Assembly: GCF_003112455.1 (NCBI RefSeq)
Contig: NZ_BDQX01000047.1
Coordinates: 1-64,000, forward strand
Direction: 5' to 3'
Length of the DNA: 64,000 bases
Source of the DNA: Paenibacillus agaridevorans
GTDB taxonomy: Bacteria; Bacillota; Bacilli; Paenibacillales; Paenibacillaceae
In this document: positions 8,239 through 16,420 of the stretch, in pieces
How positions within the stretch are numbered: the stretch's first letter is position 1
How the letters are laid out: each line of letters starts with the position of its first letter
The notes under the pieces: model-generated
Seen by the model: only the letters and a program-made list of their open reading frames with translations
The model's database searches: none
What the model was told of the DNA's origin: nothing
Made by a program: the position numbers and the translations under genes

Positions 8239-9015
8239 TTAATCACCGGTTCTGTTAGTTGTGGAAAGATGGAAAAATTCATTAAGATGAGTGAGCAATG
8301 ACTGAGGTTGTGCAGTAATGTACGAGGCATGATCTCCAGGCACAACTATAAGCTTGGTGGTAAGTAATTTTGCCATCTCATGCGCGTACTCTGGGCGAAT
8401 AATGTCATTGTCCCCTATAATGAGAAGTATGGGCATTGCAAGTTCTTGCAGTTGCATCGGTTTCAGTAAATCCTCTTTGTTGGAACTGTTGGCCATCTCT
8501 GCACCCTTGGCGATAAGCTTGGACCAATTCTCGGGATACGGGGCCACGCGTTCGTATTCCCGCCTCATCTCAGGCGGAAATCCTTCCGGCGAAGCATGGT
8601 TAAGGGCTTCGACAATAAAGGGAAAATAGCCGTCCATACTATAAACAGTCGATGCAAGCGCTAGTCTGCGAACAAGCTTAGGATTTGCAAGAGCTAACTG
8701 CAGTGCCGTTGCCCCCCCGGCGCTATATCCAAATACATCTGCCCTGTCGATCCCTAATTGCTTTAATAGTTCGGCGGTGTCGCGGCCCATTTGAGCAAAG
8801 CTTAAGGGACGATCGATATCGGCAGTATGGCCATGCCCTTGCTGTTCCATTAAAATGACTTGCCGGTGCTGAATCAGATCCGGCAAGATTGGATAGAACA
8901 TGCCGACAGTTGCAAACTGGCCATGCAGCAAAACCAGCGGTTCACCAGTCCCGTGAATTTCATAATACATATTCAGTCCGTTTACCTGCTTATAACCGCT
9001 TTTGTCACTAATCAT
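8239..9015 (-). CDS. Alpha/beta hydrolase
   Basis: 258 residues, the usual length for a single-domain alpha/beta hydrolase. The oxyanion region LLHGQFAT, nucleophile elbow GYSAGG (S98), acid strand IIGDNDII and catalytic histidine in PGDHASY are all present, so the triad looks complete. No signal peptide, so it is cytoplasmic. It lies 15 bp downstream of the AraC-type regulator on the same strand and is probably co-transcribed with it. The substrate cannot be deduced; esterase, lactonase or peptidase activities all fit. Confidence 0.9.
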   Translation of the reverse strand: MISDKSGYKQVNGLNMYYEIHGTGEPLVLLHGQFATVGMFYPILPDLIQHRQVILMEQQGHGHTADIDRPLSFAQMGRDTAELLKQLGIDRADVFGYSAGGATALQLALANPKLVRRLALASTVYSMDGYFPFIVEALNHASPEGFPPEMRREYERVAPYPENWSKLIAKGAEMANSSNKEDLLKPMQLQELAMPILLIIGDNDIIRPEYAHEMAKLLTTKLIVVPGDHASYITAQPQSLLTHLNEFFHLSTTNRTGD

Positions 9016-9030
9016 GAACTCTACCTCCGT

Positions 9031-9897
9031 TTATTTGATGGCGAGCCAAATTTCATTTGATGCGTTCGGATGATAAGGATCGGAAGCAATATAGACTTCA
9101 ACGGCTGCCAATTCAGCGATCTCATATCCATTTGACGGGATCCATTCCGAATAAATTCGTCTCCAGGTATTCGGAATTTCAATCGGAGCTGATCCGTGCA
9201 CTTCAAACACGACCCATTTGGTTGCGGGGAAATCAATGCTAGACATACCATCCGGCACTTCTCCAATATGTTCGGCTGCAATCCAGTAATCGACCGTGTT
9301 TTTCTCGTCGTTATAATTGTCTGTAATCCCCAATATCCCTTTTATTTCGCCGTTAATGAATTGAACCAGCTTGTCGGCTGTCCCATTTTCGTTCATCTCG
9401 CCCCAAAATTTCGCAATGCCCGAACCATTTGCCTCTTCTCCGCATGGACATTCACGCTTGACTCCGACGACTTGGAAAGCATCTCTTTCAACAATTTTGT
9501 AATTCATCGGCTCTGCTCCTTTTACATTCACCTGAATCATCAGGCGGTTGTAAGATTGCAGTTTCCCCGTCCCTTTTCGCACTTCACTCGGGGCAATGCC
9601 ATGCTGTTTACGAAAAGCTTTTGAGAAAGCTTCAGGAGTTTCGTAACCATATTTGCTGGCAAGGTCGAGGATTTTGTATTGTGCACTGGATAGCTCCTGG
9701 GCTGCCAAGGTCAGGCGACGTCGCCGAAGATAATCTCCGACGGTTACATCTGTCAGAATCATAAAAGTACGTTGAAAGTGAAAGGGAGATATATTGGCTT
9801 GCTTGGCTATTTCTTCGATCGTAATCGAATCCAACAAGTGCTTTTCCATGAAGTCTATTGCCCTTTGCAATGACTCGACCATTGCCATGTCACCCAA
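9031..9897 (-). CDS. AraC-family regulator with C-terminal GyrI-like effector-binding domain
   Basis: 288 residues. The N-terminal 110 residues hold two AraC helix-turn-helix units (ISPFHFQRTF and YGYETPEAFSKAFRKQHG). The remainder is a GyrI/Rob-type small-molecule domain (YKIVERDAFQVVGVKREC; WVVFEVHGSAP; YEIAELAAVEVYI). This order, HTH first and effector domain last, is typical of Rob/SoxS-like multidrug or stress regulators. It heads a two-gene unit with the hydrolase and probably controls it. The start is the ATG at 9897, read from its position at the domain border. Confidence 0.92.
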   Translation of the reverse strand: MGDMAMVESLQRAIDFMEKHLLDSITIEEIAKQANISPFHFQRTFMILTDVTVGDYLRRRRLTLAAQELSSAQYKILDLASKYGYETPEAFSKAFRKQHGIAPSEVRKGTGKLQSYNRLMIQVNVKGAEPMNYKIVERDAFQVVGVKRECPCGEEANGSGIAKFWGEMNENGTADKLVQFINGEIKGILGITDNYNDEKNTVDYWIAAEHIGEVPDGMSSIDFPATKWVVFEVHGSAPIEIPNTWRRIYSEWIPSNGYEIAELAAVEVYIASDPYHPNASNEIWLAIK

Positions 9898-10033
9898 CTC
9901 CTTTGATCAAATTATAATCTTTGGGGAAATATTAGTCCTGTTATTCTGTGCTCTGTCTGGACCGAATGTTTAAAAAAGCCGTGAATTCCGGAATTTTTCT
10001 ACTCTAAGCAGAAAGGATAGTGTTTTCCACGCC

Positions 10034-10330
10034 TTGGCTGATCCAACCCGAAGAGAAATTGTTCTTCTTATTGCCTCTCAAGATCGTACAGTATCAGAAT
10101 TGGCGGCACCTTTTGATATGTCTTTAGCAGCTATTTCTAAGCATATTAAAGTCTTAGAACGGGCAGGTATTCTTGAAAGGAGTGTAAGAGGAAGAACACA
10201 TACCTGTCGTCTTAATGCCGAATCCTTATCTACGGCTACAGATTGGCTGCGCTTTTACGAACGTTTTTGGAACAGACAGTTTGATGCTCTGGAACGTGAG
10301 CTTAATAACGCTAAAAAGGAGGAACATTAA
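10034..10330 (+). CDS. ArsR-family winged-helix regulator, N-terminus possibly lost
   Basis: 98 residues starting in the middle of the usual FHALADPTRREI motif. The recognition helix region AAISKHIKVLERAGIL and the wing RGRTHTC are intact. In frame upstream the sequence reads KDSVFHA, but no ATG, GTG or TTG occurs before a stop. The only in-frame start is a TTG at 10034, about 16 bp from a GAAAGGA site. A GTG at 10020 is well placed but out of frame. A 1-bp change has therefore probably damaged the start, or the protein is made poorly. Confidence 0.75.
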   Translation: MADPTRREIVLLIASQDRTVSELAAPFDMSLAAISKHIKVLERAGILERSVRGRTHTCRLNAESLSTATDWLRFYERFWNRQFDALERELNNAKKEEH

Positions 10331-10367
10331 GGTATTCACAACAAATTATTTAGGAAGGATGATTGAA

Positions 10368-10589
10368 ATGATTTCTTCAACAACTACACTAACAGTATTA
10401 GCAGTAGTCCTCCTGTTGCTGGGTGATAGCATTTCATTATTTGGCGGGCTTGAAGAGCGTATTAAGTTGGAGCGGATAGAAACATCGGCCTTTGCGAGTG
10501 AAACCCACCTGCGATACCGGGTTGTAAAGTACGGATCATTTGGGATCTCTGTTGTTCACATATCGGCGCCTCAAGCTTCTGGGTGCTAA
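10368..10589 (+). CDS. Small membrane protein, unknown
   Basis: 73 residues (or 76 from the in-frame ATG at 10359). The N-terminal 25 residues are hydrophobic (LTVLAVVLLLLGDSISLFGG), followed by a polar tail. TAGGAAGG lies at a suitable distance from the ATG at 10368. ArsR-type regulators like the one upstream are usually followed by an SRPBCC or membrane partner, so this may be the shortened remains of one. I do not recognise the family. Confidence 0.4.
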   Translation: MISSTTTLTVLAVVLLLLGDSISLFGGLEERIKLERIETSAFASETHLRYRVVKYGSFGISVVHISAPQASGC

Positions 10590-10635
10590 TAAAAAGAAGC
10601 CCCGTCTCCTATCGGAATCCAAACGTATTGAAAGT

Positions 10636-10698
10636 AAAAAGAACTGATTGGCTCTTGCAGGTGATACCCTGAAGCTGCCATTCAGTTCTTCTTCTTTT
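10636..10698. terminator. Large hairpin, probable bidirectional terminator
   Basis: AAGAACTGATTGGC pairs with TGCCATTCAGTTCTT (one mismatch), enclosing a smaller CAGG/CCTG stem. An A-run precedes it and CTTCTTTTTC follows. It sits between the plus-strand regulator unit and the minus-strand DUF3592-like remnant. Confidence 0.55.
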
Positions 10699-10782
10699 TC
10701 AATGGCCGACACGAATGGCTCACACGTATCGCAGGTTTCCAAGCAAACGGGCTATCAATGCGAAGCGGTCAGGGCCGCAAAA

Positions 10783-11288
10783 TCAGCCTTCCGGTGAGGC
10801 GTACTTACTCACGTCCGGCTCGAATGCTGCTTCGTTGGAGGGGTCCAGCTCTACATGGGTTGTTCCGCGATCGTCGGTCAGCACGAGCATGAGCGCTCCG
10901 ACGAGGGGAACGCGGTCTGCGCTGAGATGACACGGGAAGCGCCGTTGACCATGTAGCCTACCTCGACCGTGAACACCGGAAGATCGAAGAGCCAGCTGTT
11001 CGTGAAGTTCACGGCGGTTAGCGTCCCGGTGAATGACGAGCCTTTCGCGTATAGATGCTCGATATCCGCCTGACGCCGCCGGGCGTGGGCGATCGAGCGG
11101 GGCAACCGTAGAAGCACGATAGCGGCCCAGAGCGCGAAGCTGGCTCCGACGACGGCGCCAAGCTCCGGCGGAATTGTCGGCGACGTCGCGAGGGCCTCGA
11201 GGTCAAAGGGGCGCGACGTATCGCTACTCAGCGTCCAGATCAGGAGAACTCCTGCGGCTGCAACGAGTCCTCCTGCGATTGCAAGCAT
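10783..11288 (-). pseudogene. DUF3592-like membrane protein, frameshifted
   Basis: From 11288 the minus strand reads two hydrophobic segments (MLAIAGGLVAAAGVLLIWTL and VVGASFALWAAIVLLRLP), then GTLTAVNFTNSWLFDLPVFT and VEVGYMVNGASRVISAQT. The natural continuation (VPLVGALMLVLTDDRG and on to KYASPEG, stop at 10783) is in another frame, so a 1-bp indel lies near 10918. The layout, paired membrane helices and a small beta domain with Y.VNG.SR, fits DUF3592-type proteins. No ribosome site precedes 11288, where the sequence changes to an unrelated fragment, so the 5' end was probably cut off. High GC, unlike the AT-rich genes nearby. Confidence 0.6.
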
Positions 11289-11505
11289 CGGATATTGATG
11301 AAGCGGCGCTCTTCTATGCGGAAGTCCCGGAGATTGCAGCGCCCTGCAAGCAGGAGCAGGAGTTGCAGGACAAGTCGGCGCGGCTGAAGCGGAGCTGAAT
11401 GCGTTGTTGAATATGGATAAGCCGGAGAACGAGGCGATAGACAAGGAGCCAGATGAAGAGGAACGGGGCAAGCGGAAATTTAAAATCAGTGGACAGGAGA
11501 GATGA
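11289..11505 (+). pseudogene. C-terminal fragment of an integrative-element protein
   Basis: With one frameshift near 11390 the plus strand reads QEQELQDKSARL then AELNALLNMDKPENEAIDKE followed by PDEEERGKRKFKISGQER and a stop. An ELNxLLNMDxxENExIDxEPDE tail is what I recall at the C-terminus of the very large SNF2-helicase/N6-methylase proteins carried by Firmicute integrative conjugative elements. Only about 70 residues remain. If right, it belongs with the dead integrase at 191-1169. The identification is from memory of the motif and needs a search. Confidence 0.42.
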
Positions 11506-11667
11506 TGCTTAAAACATTGATCATTACAATCAGAATAAAGGTTTGATATACTTAGAGATGTCCGGATTGCATCCAAATGGAGCTGATACCTGACTAAACA
11601 GCATAGCAAAATTTTTCTTAAACCGCGCTTTGATTCATTCGTGAACAGAGACAAGGAGGAACGCGCT

Positions 11668-12486
11668 TTGAAAAAAACATTGTCAGATTTACGTAGCAAA
11701 AAGCAATTGAAACAGAAAATTTCCATGTTAACTTGTTACGACTACCCTACGGCTCGCTTGCAGGACCAGGCAGATATGGATGTTATTTTTGTCGGTGATT
11801 CACTCGGCCCCAATGAGTTAGGCTATGAGCATGAGAAGGACGTTACGTTAGAGGACATGATTCATCACCTTAAGGCAGTCCGCAGGGGTATAAAGAATGC
11901 TTATCTTTTGGCCGATATGCCTTATGGAACCTATGACACGATTGAAGCAGCGCGTACTACTGCGATGAAATTGATTGACCATGGCGCAGATGGAGTTAAA
12001 TTGGAAGGACTGGAACTGGCTGTAATAGAGGACCTTTCCAAAAGAGGTATTGAAACATGGGCCCATTTAGGATTTAATCCTCAAAAACATATTGAGGCTA
12101 GCGTTCATGGCAAGACGTTTGAAACAGCGAGGTCACTAGTCGAGGCGGCAGACGCCTTGCAGAGTGCGGGAGCTTGTATGATGGTACTCGAGCTTGTTCC
12201 TGAAGAGGTAGGAGCTCTGCTGACGGAGCGTTTGTTGATTCCTACCATTGGCATAGGGGCTGGGAGGTTTACAGATGGGCAGGTTTTAATTGCACATGAT
12301 TTATTGGGACTAACGCCTAAGAAGCTTCGACACGCTAAAGATTATGGACAATTGGATCAGCATATGCTAACCGCTTTTCAACATTACGTGAAAGATGTGA
12401 GTAGTGGAATGTTTCCCGAAAAAAGTAACTTACGCCATATGGATCAGGATGAACTGCATCTATTAAGATGTTATTTGTTAAAATAG
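11668..12486 (+). CDS. panB: 3-methyl-2-oxobutanoate (ketopantoate) hydroxymethyltransferase PanB
   Basis: 272 residues from a TTG at 11668, chosen because AAGGAGG lies 8 bp upstream. The signatures MLTCYDYPTA, VGDSLG (Mg-binding), EDMIHHLKAVRRG, ADMPYGTYD, GADGVKLEG, AHLGFNPQ and IPTIGIGAG are all present. PanB transfers a hydroxymethyl group from methylenetetrahydrofolate to alpha-ketoisovalerate in pantothenate synthesis. It is not followed by panC and panD, unlike the usual operon. Several positions depart from the common consensus (GDSLGPNELGY instead of GDSLGMVVLGY). It may be a second, divergent copy or a related aldolase of the same superfamily. Confidence 0.86.
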   Translation: MKKTLSDLRSKKQLKQKISMLTCYDYPTARLQDQADMDVIFVGDSLGPNELGYEHEKDVTLEDMIHHLKAVRRGIKNAYLLADMPYGTYDTIEAARTTAMKLIDHGADGVKLEGLELAVIEDLSKRGIETWAHLGFNPQKHIEASVHGKTFETARSLVEAADALQSAGACMMVLELVPEEVGALLTERLLIPTIGIGAGRFTDGQVLIAHDLLGLTPKKLRHAKDYGQLDQHMLTAFQHYVKDVSSGMFPEKSNLRHMDQDELHLLRCYLLK

Positions 12487-12522
12487 ACTGGTTGGTTCTG
12501 CTTATATCATTCAAATATAGCG

Positions 12523-12558
12523 AGCCTGTTGCCATTTCCCTGGTGACGGGCTTTTTTG
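12523..12558 (+). terminator. Rho-independent terminator of panB
   Basis: A 12-bp stem AGCCTGTTGCCA/TGGTGACGGGCT (with G-T pairs) and loop TTTCCC is followed by TTTTTT. It lies 36 bp after the panB stop. Confidence 0.93.
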
Positions 12559-12630
12559 TTTTGGGAACCAGTCACGATTATTTTAATTTAAATTTTTTCA
12601 CAGAGCCACAACCAATTTGTTAAAACTTTA

Positions 12631-12855
12631 TCATGCTGCGGATTGGAAACATAGCTCCAGTGAGTAAAGTGACACAACTTTATGCAACGCTAGTGATCCC
12701 GGATGCAAGAGCCGGGTATAGGATTCAAATCCGCGAGGGATGATGGCTGCCGTATAATTGGCCTTGTCACCGCGCCCCCAAGGCTGTTCCAGGGACGCCT
12801 GCAACCATGTCGCCGCATCCGTACCGGCCTGGCCCGATAAGGTTCCAACATACAA
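12631..12855 (-). pseudogene. Fragment of a conserved hypothetical protein
   Basis: The minus-strand frame reads MYVGTLSGQAGTDAATWLQA and later AAIIPRGFESYTRLLHPG. The last phrase resembles the (V/I)PxGFexYxRxLHP motif of a conserved hypothetical family in Paenibacillus and actinobacteria, where it marks the protein's N-terminal region. The frame then runs into unrelated sequence and stops, so only the beginning is left. No function is known to me. Confidence 0.4.
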
Positions 12856-12952
12856 TCACCCTCTTTATCTGTTTTTCGTCTTAAGCGCCTATCGATGTCC
12901 AATGACCACCGTCCAAAAACACGAACCGGTTTGTTTTGTGGAACAGGAAGTT

Positions 12953-13859
12953 CTAATCGTCACCGGATGTGAGGCAGCGGTTTTTCATCGACTGACGTTT
13001 GCCGTACGTCAAGGAACGCCATACCCATTCGAACGGTCCGAAGCGGAAGCGGCGCAGCCATAGTCCGCTTAGCCAAACTTGAACCGCAAAAATGAGCAAG
13101 GATAGCGCAAGCCCGATTGATGGCGCGATTTGACCGTACCATCCGAGACCGTAGCTGTAAAACAGGAAGGTGTACGAAGGACTGTAGCAAATAGTTGGTA
13201 AGCGCCATACGTCCCGCAGCCTGAAGCGGCGTAAAGAGCTGTCTCCAGAAGCTCCGCTGAATGAGCAGCAGCAGGCTGGCCATATAAAACAGCGCGATCG
13301 CCGGGCCGGCGATCAGGATACCTGCCCAATGCGCGTTGTTAAACCCGATTTGTCCCGCGTCTACCGTATGGTACAGCCAAAGCTGGAACGCCAGAAACAA
13401 AATTCCGATGCCGCCGCTCCACCGCCAAACTTTACGGATCGCCGCAACATGGCGGTCCGGATCGCGCAGCCATCCTTTCTGCCAGCCATACGCCCCGAAT
13501 AGAAACATAGCGAACGTTAAAGGAATCGTTAATAACGAGCTGTTTTGCAAATGGGAAAGGTCGACAAGCCGCTGTCGAAATATTTCCTCGTACTTGCCGC
13601 CGCTGTAAACCGCATTTGAATCGTGTAGCAGCCGCAAGGCCTCGTCCGCCGACGGCCCGAGAGGAAGTCCCCATGGGACAAGCTCGGCCGTTGCGCTCCA
13701 CCATTCAACATTCACCATATTCATATAGACGGAGGCGGACGCAAACAGCGGCATATTGGCGATGACGATTCCGAGCAGCGCCAGCCCGCGTATCATATCG
13801 AGATGGGCCGCTCTCGCCTCTCGTTCCCAGGCATTCGGCTCCACGTTGCTGCGCTTCAT
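12953..13859 (-). pseudogene. DUF418 (YeiB-like) membrane protein, frameshifted near the C-terminus
   Basis: The ATG at 13859 starts MKRSNVEPNAWERE, with RLALLG-type opening HLDMIRGLALLGIVIANMPL, then several membrane helices and the DUF418 hallmark GRMALTNYLLQS. Just after it (near 13170) the frame is lost. The expected tail (FLFYSYGLGWYGQIAPSIGL and RRFRFGPFEWVWRSLTYGKR) lies in the +1 frame and ends at 12953. A single-base deletion explains this. It starts 10 bp after the SDR gene, as last gene of the five-gene operon. DUF418 proteins are polytopic membrane proteins of unclear function, perhaps transporters. Confidence 0.87.
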
Positions 13860-13869
13860 GCGTGGAGCC

Positions 13870-14667
13870 TTACAAGCTTTCGCCGGGCGGGTCGATATCG
13901 CGGAAGCCGTATTCCACCGCAACATCGGCGACTCGCAGCGTTTGGCCCGAGTATCGCTGCACGTCCGGATCCGTAAGCAGCGCCTGAACCGCGCGCCCCG
14001 GGAACTCGATGGAATCGCTCCCCGGCGGTCGTTCGCCGATCGCCGCTACAATCGCTTCGGTTCGCGTAAATCCGGGAGAGAGCGCCACGGCGGCAACCCC
14101 TTGGGAACGGAAATCGCGAGCAAGCGAACGGGCAAGCCGACTCACACTGCTCATCGCCAGATCGTAGAACAGATTGCCCATCACGTCCGCCTTAGGATCC
14201 GTATATCCGGTCAATATTACGAGACCTTTCCGTTCCATGAGCAGCGGCGCGGCGTACCAAGCGGAAACCAGATGACTTCGAACGCCGATGTCGATCATGT
14301 TCCGCCAGTTTTCAAGCGGAAGCGTCCAGAACGGGCCGTTCTGGAAAGGGAGCGCGTTCCCGTTGCAAGCATTGGCGACGAGCAGATCGATCCCGCCGTG
14401 TTCATCTCGAATACTCGTAAACAACGCTTCGACGGCGCTGTCGTCTGTATGGTCGAGGGGGATCGCAATGCCTTTCCCGCCTCTGGCCGTCACCTGCTCC
14501 GCCGTATCTTCGACCGTGCCTGGCAAGGGCGACGTCTTTCGGCTCCGGGATTCAATATCGGTGACATAGACGGTGGCTCCGGTTTCCCCGAGCACCAATG
14601 CGATGCCGCGCCCGATGCCGCGCGCCGCTCCCGTGACGACAACAACGGTGCCGCTTCGATCGTTCAT
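13870..14667 (-). CDS. Short-chain dehydrogenase/reductase (SDR)
   Basis: 265 residues. The Rossmann motif VVTGAARGIGRGIA (TGxxxGIG) is near residue 10 and NAxxG-like VANACNG near residue 97. The catalytic region has D and the YxxxK equivalent replaced: the sequence around the active site reads LFYDLAMSSVSRLARSLARD, where the usual YxxxK lysine is not evident, so activity is uncertain. NAD(P)-dependent oxidoreductase by family. The start ATG overlaps the stop of the methyltransferase gene (ATGA). Confidence 0.9.
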   Translation of the reverse strand: MNDRSGTVVVVTGAARGIGRGIALVLGETGATVYVTDIESRSRKTSPLPGTVEDTAEQVTARGGKGIAIPLDHTDDSAVEALFTSIRDEHGGIDLLVANACNGNALPFQNGPFWTLPLENWRNMIDIGVRSHLVSAWYAAPLLMERKGLVILTGYTDPKADVMGNLFYDLAMSSVSRLARSLARDFRSQGVAAVALSPGFTRTEAIVAAIGERPPGSDSIEFPGRAVQALLTDPDVQRYSGQTLRVADVAVEYGFRDIDPPGESL

Positions 14668-15212
14668 TCGTTTTCACTCCCGTTTTTGGATTCGTCTACT
14701 TCAGCAACGATGCATACGCCCGGAACCGGTAACAGCTCGTGGGCGATCATGTGCTTGATCGCAAACCCGGCGCTTATGAAATGGCCGGCGGTACGATCGG
14801 CAATAAGCTGCAGCTTGCTTGCTGCCGGAGGCTGATTGAACACATAGACGGCGCCGCCGGGCGCCAGCATCTGTTTCATGAGGTCCAGGCCGCAATCGCG
14901 ATCCAGCCAAAACTGATTGACGTTTACAGCAAAAATTTTGTTGAACCGGCTTTGGGCCAAATCGGCTTCATGCAAAGAAACGGCTAGAAAGCGAGCCTTA
15001 CCGGATGCGACATGCTCTGCATTGTTTTTCTCAGCGAGGCGAATCATTTTAACCGATCGATCTAAAGCGGTGATGCTGCCGTTTGTCAACGTCCTGCAAA
15101 TTTCAGCAACCGCCGCTCCGTTGCCGCAGCCGATTTCAAGCAGCCGGTCGGACGGAGAGATCGCAAGCACATCGACTGCCCAGCGGATTCGATCCGCTAT
15201 AGTCGCCCCCAT
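14664..15212 (-). CDS. SAM-dependent class I methyltransferase
   Basis: 182 residues from the ATG at 15212, which follows the previous stop by 2 bp and has GGGAG about 7 bp upstream. Motif I is LLEIGCGNGAAV, the acidic end of strand 2 is ALDRS, and the post-I regions FLAVSLHEADL and FNKIFAVNVNQFW match ubiquinone/menaquinone-type methyltransferases. Cytoplasmic. Its place between SRPBCC and SDR genes suggests a stress-linked or small-molecule modification operon. Substrate unknown. Confidence 0.9.
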   Translation of the reverse strand: MGATIADRIRWAVDVLAISPSDRLLEIGCGNGAAVAEICRTLTNGSITALDRSVKMIRLAEKNNAEHVASGKARFLAVSLHEADLAQSRFNKIFAVNVNQFWLDRDCGLDLMKQMLAPGGAVYVFNQPPAASKLQLIADRTAGHFISAGFAIKHMIAHELLPVPGVCIVAEVDESKNGSENE

Positions 15213-15214
15213 TA

Positions 15215-15643
15215 TCAGGCTCCCTGACCGATCGTTCCATCGTTCGTTAACACATCCCGCAGCTGCGGCAAATTGCGATTCCAGCCATCCTCGTGGCATT
15301 CCCGTTCGGACTCCGGTACAGAGGAGTGCTGCAGGTGCAGCCAGGTGCCGCCGGCATCGGGTTTCAGCGCAATGTCCACAATGGAAGAGCCCGGCGGATG
15401 GACGTCGCTTCCTTTCCACCCCCATGTGAATACGATTCGCTCATAAGGGTCAATCGTCTTGAACGTGCCGAGCACGATATCGTGTCCGTTCATATCGATC
15501 TCGATGCGGCCGCTCTCTGCCGGTTCCAGCTTTGCTTGTTGGCCTAACCATAAACAAAGCTTGGCGGCATCGGTGAAATACGAGAAAATCGTGCTGGGCT
15601 TTGCCTCAATGAAAATTTCCCGCTTAATACCTACATCGCTCAT
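15215..15643 (-). CDS. SRPBCC (AHSA1-like) domain protein
   Basis: 142 residues. KREIFIEAKPSTIFSYFTDA, LCLWLGQQAKLEP and ERIVFTWGWKG are typical of the activator-of-Hsp90-ATPase-like START/SRPBCC fold, a hydrophobic ligand-binding cup. The ATG at 15643 overlaps the stop of the ArsR gene (TGATG), so the two are translationally coupled. ArsR-SRPBCC pairs are very common in Firmicutes and usually autoregulated. Confidence 0.92.
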   Translation of the reverse strand: MSDVGIKREIFIEAKPSTIFSYFTDAAKLCLWLGQQAKLEPAESGRIEIDMNGHDIVLGTFKTIDPYERIVFTWGWKGSDVHPPGSSIVDIALKPDAGGTWLHLQHSSVPESERECHEDGWNRNLPQLRDVLTNDGTIGQGA

Positions 15644-15963
15644 CACTGCTCCTTCTCCCTTTCTTCGGCTTCGGCCAACTGCTTCAGCACCGTAAGATGA
15701 TCGTCCCAAAACTGCCCTAAATATTGCTGTAAATCTTCAAAACCTTCCTTTCGCAAATAGTAAATTCGACTGTTCTTCCGCTTCTCCACGCCGACCAGCC
15801 TGGCTTGCAAAAGTACCTTCAAATGTTGGGATACGGCGGAGCCGCTAATGTCGAACGAGGAGGAGAGGTCGCCTGCCGTCCGTTTGCCATGCTTGAGAAT
15901 GTCCAACATCCGTCTACGATTCGGGTCGCTGAATGCGGTGAAAATGTGATTGTTCATGAGCAT
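15643..15963 (-). CDS. ArsR-family winged-helix repressor
   Basis: 106 residues. FTAFSDPNRRRMLDIL, SGSAVSQHLKVLLQARLV (recognition helix) and the wing KRKNSRIYYLR are intact. No metal-binding cysteines are present, so it is not a metal sensor of the classic type. It is the first gene of the operon ArsR-SRPBCC-methyltransferase-SDR-DUF418 and probably represses it. The promoter must lie in the 46 bp to the right; TTTAAGTTTACAC is found there. Confidence 0.93.
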   Translation of the reverse strand: MLMNNHIFTAFSDPNRRRMLDILKHGKRTAGDLSSSFDISGSAVSQHLKVLLQARLVGVEKRKNSRIYYLRKEGFEDLQQYLGQFWDDHLTVLKQLAEAEEREKEQ

Positions 15964-16009
15964 ATTTTAGCAAAAACTTAATTTAGTGTAAACTTAAACT
16001 ATTCGTTCT

Positions 16010-16204
16010 GTGCTAGATACGATCGTCGTGTGCCTTGGCACGGTTTACAGGGAACAAGATCCCTACCGGCATGCGCCAAATGGCGCTGTTGGCGAGATTT
16101 ACAATCTTGCGGATCGGCGAGTTCTCTCGGAACTGGAATGGCTCCAGATGATAGCGGGTCTGATGAAGTGGGATAACGAGCTTGTAGTAGCTCCCGATGA
16201 TTGA
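16010..16204 (+). pseudogene. NAD-dependent epimerase/dehydratase fragment
   Basis: The frame reads GEIYNLADRRVLSELEWLQM and then IAGLMKWDNELVVAPDD before a stop. This matches the C-terminal substrate-domain segment (GEIYN.GD....S..EW...I....) of extended-SDR sugar epimerases and reductases. The Rossmann half and the end of the gene are missing. Confidence 0.65.
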
Positions 16205-16287
16205 GGCTTTGAACTTGGTATGGAACTGTGCTTTACTGAAATCACACCCTTGGAAACAGTCCTACTGAACACCATCCACTGGGAGTT

Positions 16288-16391
16288 TCTTAGGCACCAA
16301 CGGAGCGGGGGAAGACGACCACCATTCGCATGATGGTGGAACTGATCAAGATCAGTCGGGGCGATATTTTCCCTTATAATCGATTGAAGAC
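16288..16391 (+). pseudogene. ABC transporter ATPase fragment (Walker A)
   Basis: FLGTNGAG followed, after a 1-bp insertion, by KTTTIRMMVELIKISRGDIF. This is the Walker A P-loop and the following helix of an ABC-2 or bacitracin-type export ATPase. About 35 codons survive; the Q-loop and signature motif are absent because the group II intron tail begins at 16421. Confidence 0.75.
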
Positions 16392-16420
16392 CAACGTTAT
16401 GCTTTGAATCCATTTCTGAA

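Noticed and set aside
13756-14835. A 359-codon plus-strand frame opposite the SDR and DUF418 genes
   Set aside because: GC-rich shadow; the minus-strand genes have clear motifs and operon overlaps.
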